From Candidatus Rifleibacteriota bacterium (lineage in GTDB: Bacteria; UBP17; UBA6191; JACPRK01): DNA of 21,928 nucleotides. Below are positions 21,736 through 21,928 of the stretch, in pieces. The DNA lies in NCBI GenBank assembly GCA_016213865.1, contig JACQZL010000084.1, positions 1 to 21,928 of the forward strand. Direction: 5' to 3'. The notes beneath the pieces are model-generated. The model made no database searches. It was not told where the DNA came from and saw only the letters and a list, made by a program, of their open reading frames with translations. The first letter of the stretch is position 1. Each line of letters opens with the position of its first letter. Made by a program: the position numbers and the translations under genes.

Positions 21736-21928
21736 ATGACGAGGCTCCGGTTTCGAATGCGCCCGACCGCCACTCTGGCAACCCTCCTCTTCTGGGCCCT
21801 GTCGTCAGGGCCATCGCCACTGGTCGCGGCCGGTTCCGAGTTGCGGTCCGGCGCCACGACCTCGGCGGCATCCGCGGTGACCTCGACCGCCGCGTCGCCT
21901 GCCACCACGGCTTCGACGGACGTCGCCT
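21736..21928 (+). CDS. Exported Ala/Ser/Thr-rich protein, N-terminal fragment
   Basis: The frame is open from ATG 21736 to the right edge (64 residues visible). It begins with a basic stretch (MTRLRFRMRP) and a hydrophobic signal (TLATLLFWALSSG, possible cleavage near VAA-G). After that it is almost entirely Ala, Ser and Thr (TTSAASAVTSTAASPATTAS), a low-complexity linker as in secreted or glycosylated surface proteins. Only a weak GGGGG precedes the ATG. ATG 21757 is an alternative start that would still leave the hydrophobic core. No domain is visible and no function can be given. Confidence 0.6.
   Translation, partial: MTRLRFRMRPTATLATLLFWALSSGPSPLVAAGSELRSGATTSAASAVTSTAASPATTASTDVA

Overview
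The window comes from a G+C-rich (about two thirds by eye) environmental bacterium, almost certainly Gram-negative. Nearly every gene carries an export signal (Sec, Tat or lipoprotein). The proteins are built from Ig-like, NHL, PKD, thrombospondin-3-like, FG-GAP and c-type heme modules typical of large-genome bacteria such as Myxococcota, Acidobacteriota or related deep lineages. The phylum cannot be fixed from the sequence alone. No tRNA, rRNA, CRISPR array, transposase or housekeeping gene was seen.

Layout. Positions 1-3612 hold two leftward genes: a secreted Ig-repeat protein (3-1880, cut by the left edge) and a lipoprotein with a 51-bp tandem repeat (2248-3612), with a strong intrinsic terminator between them. 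A 439-bp divergent region follows. Rightward genes are: a monoheme cytochrome c with Ca-binding-type repeats (4052-5209); two adjacent multicopper-oxidase-like genes (5878-7308 and 7380-8789); a 2307-residue NHL/Ig/IPT/PKD surface protein with a C-terminal sorting signal (8990-15913); two tandem paralogous diheme peroxidase-type proteins, each fused to six FG-GAP-like repeats (16017-18551 and 18622-21147); and the start of an exported Ala/Ser/Thr-rich protein (21736 to the right edge).

Two 231-bp copies of a small terminal-inverted-repeat element without coding capacity (5308-5538 and 21192-21422) bracket the oxidase-to-peroxidase block. Their cores point the same way, but their tips and one flank are inverted relative to each other, as if the core had flipped between its terminal repeats.

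How the genes may work together (inference): the block looks like a cell-envelope or extracellular redox locus. It has copper oxidase subunits, diheme peroxidase-type enzymes and a monoheme cytochrome, beside large surface proteins that could anchor or display them. The two copper oxidase genes carry complementary halves of the copper site, which suggests one heteromeric enzyme. A bipartite promoter-like element, GTGCGGT-N11-GCACGTATCTAGT, occurs with identical spacing upstream of both the leftward Ig-repeat gene and the oxidase pair, suggesting co-regulation. The substrate cannot be read from the sequence.
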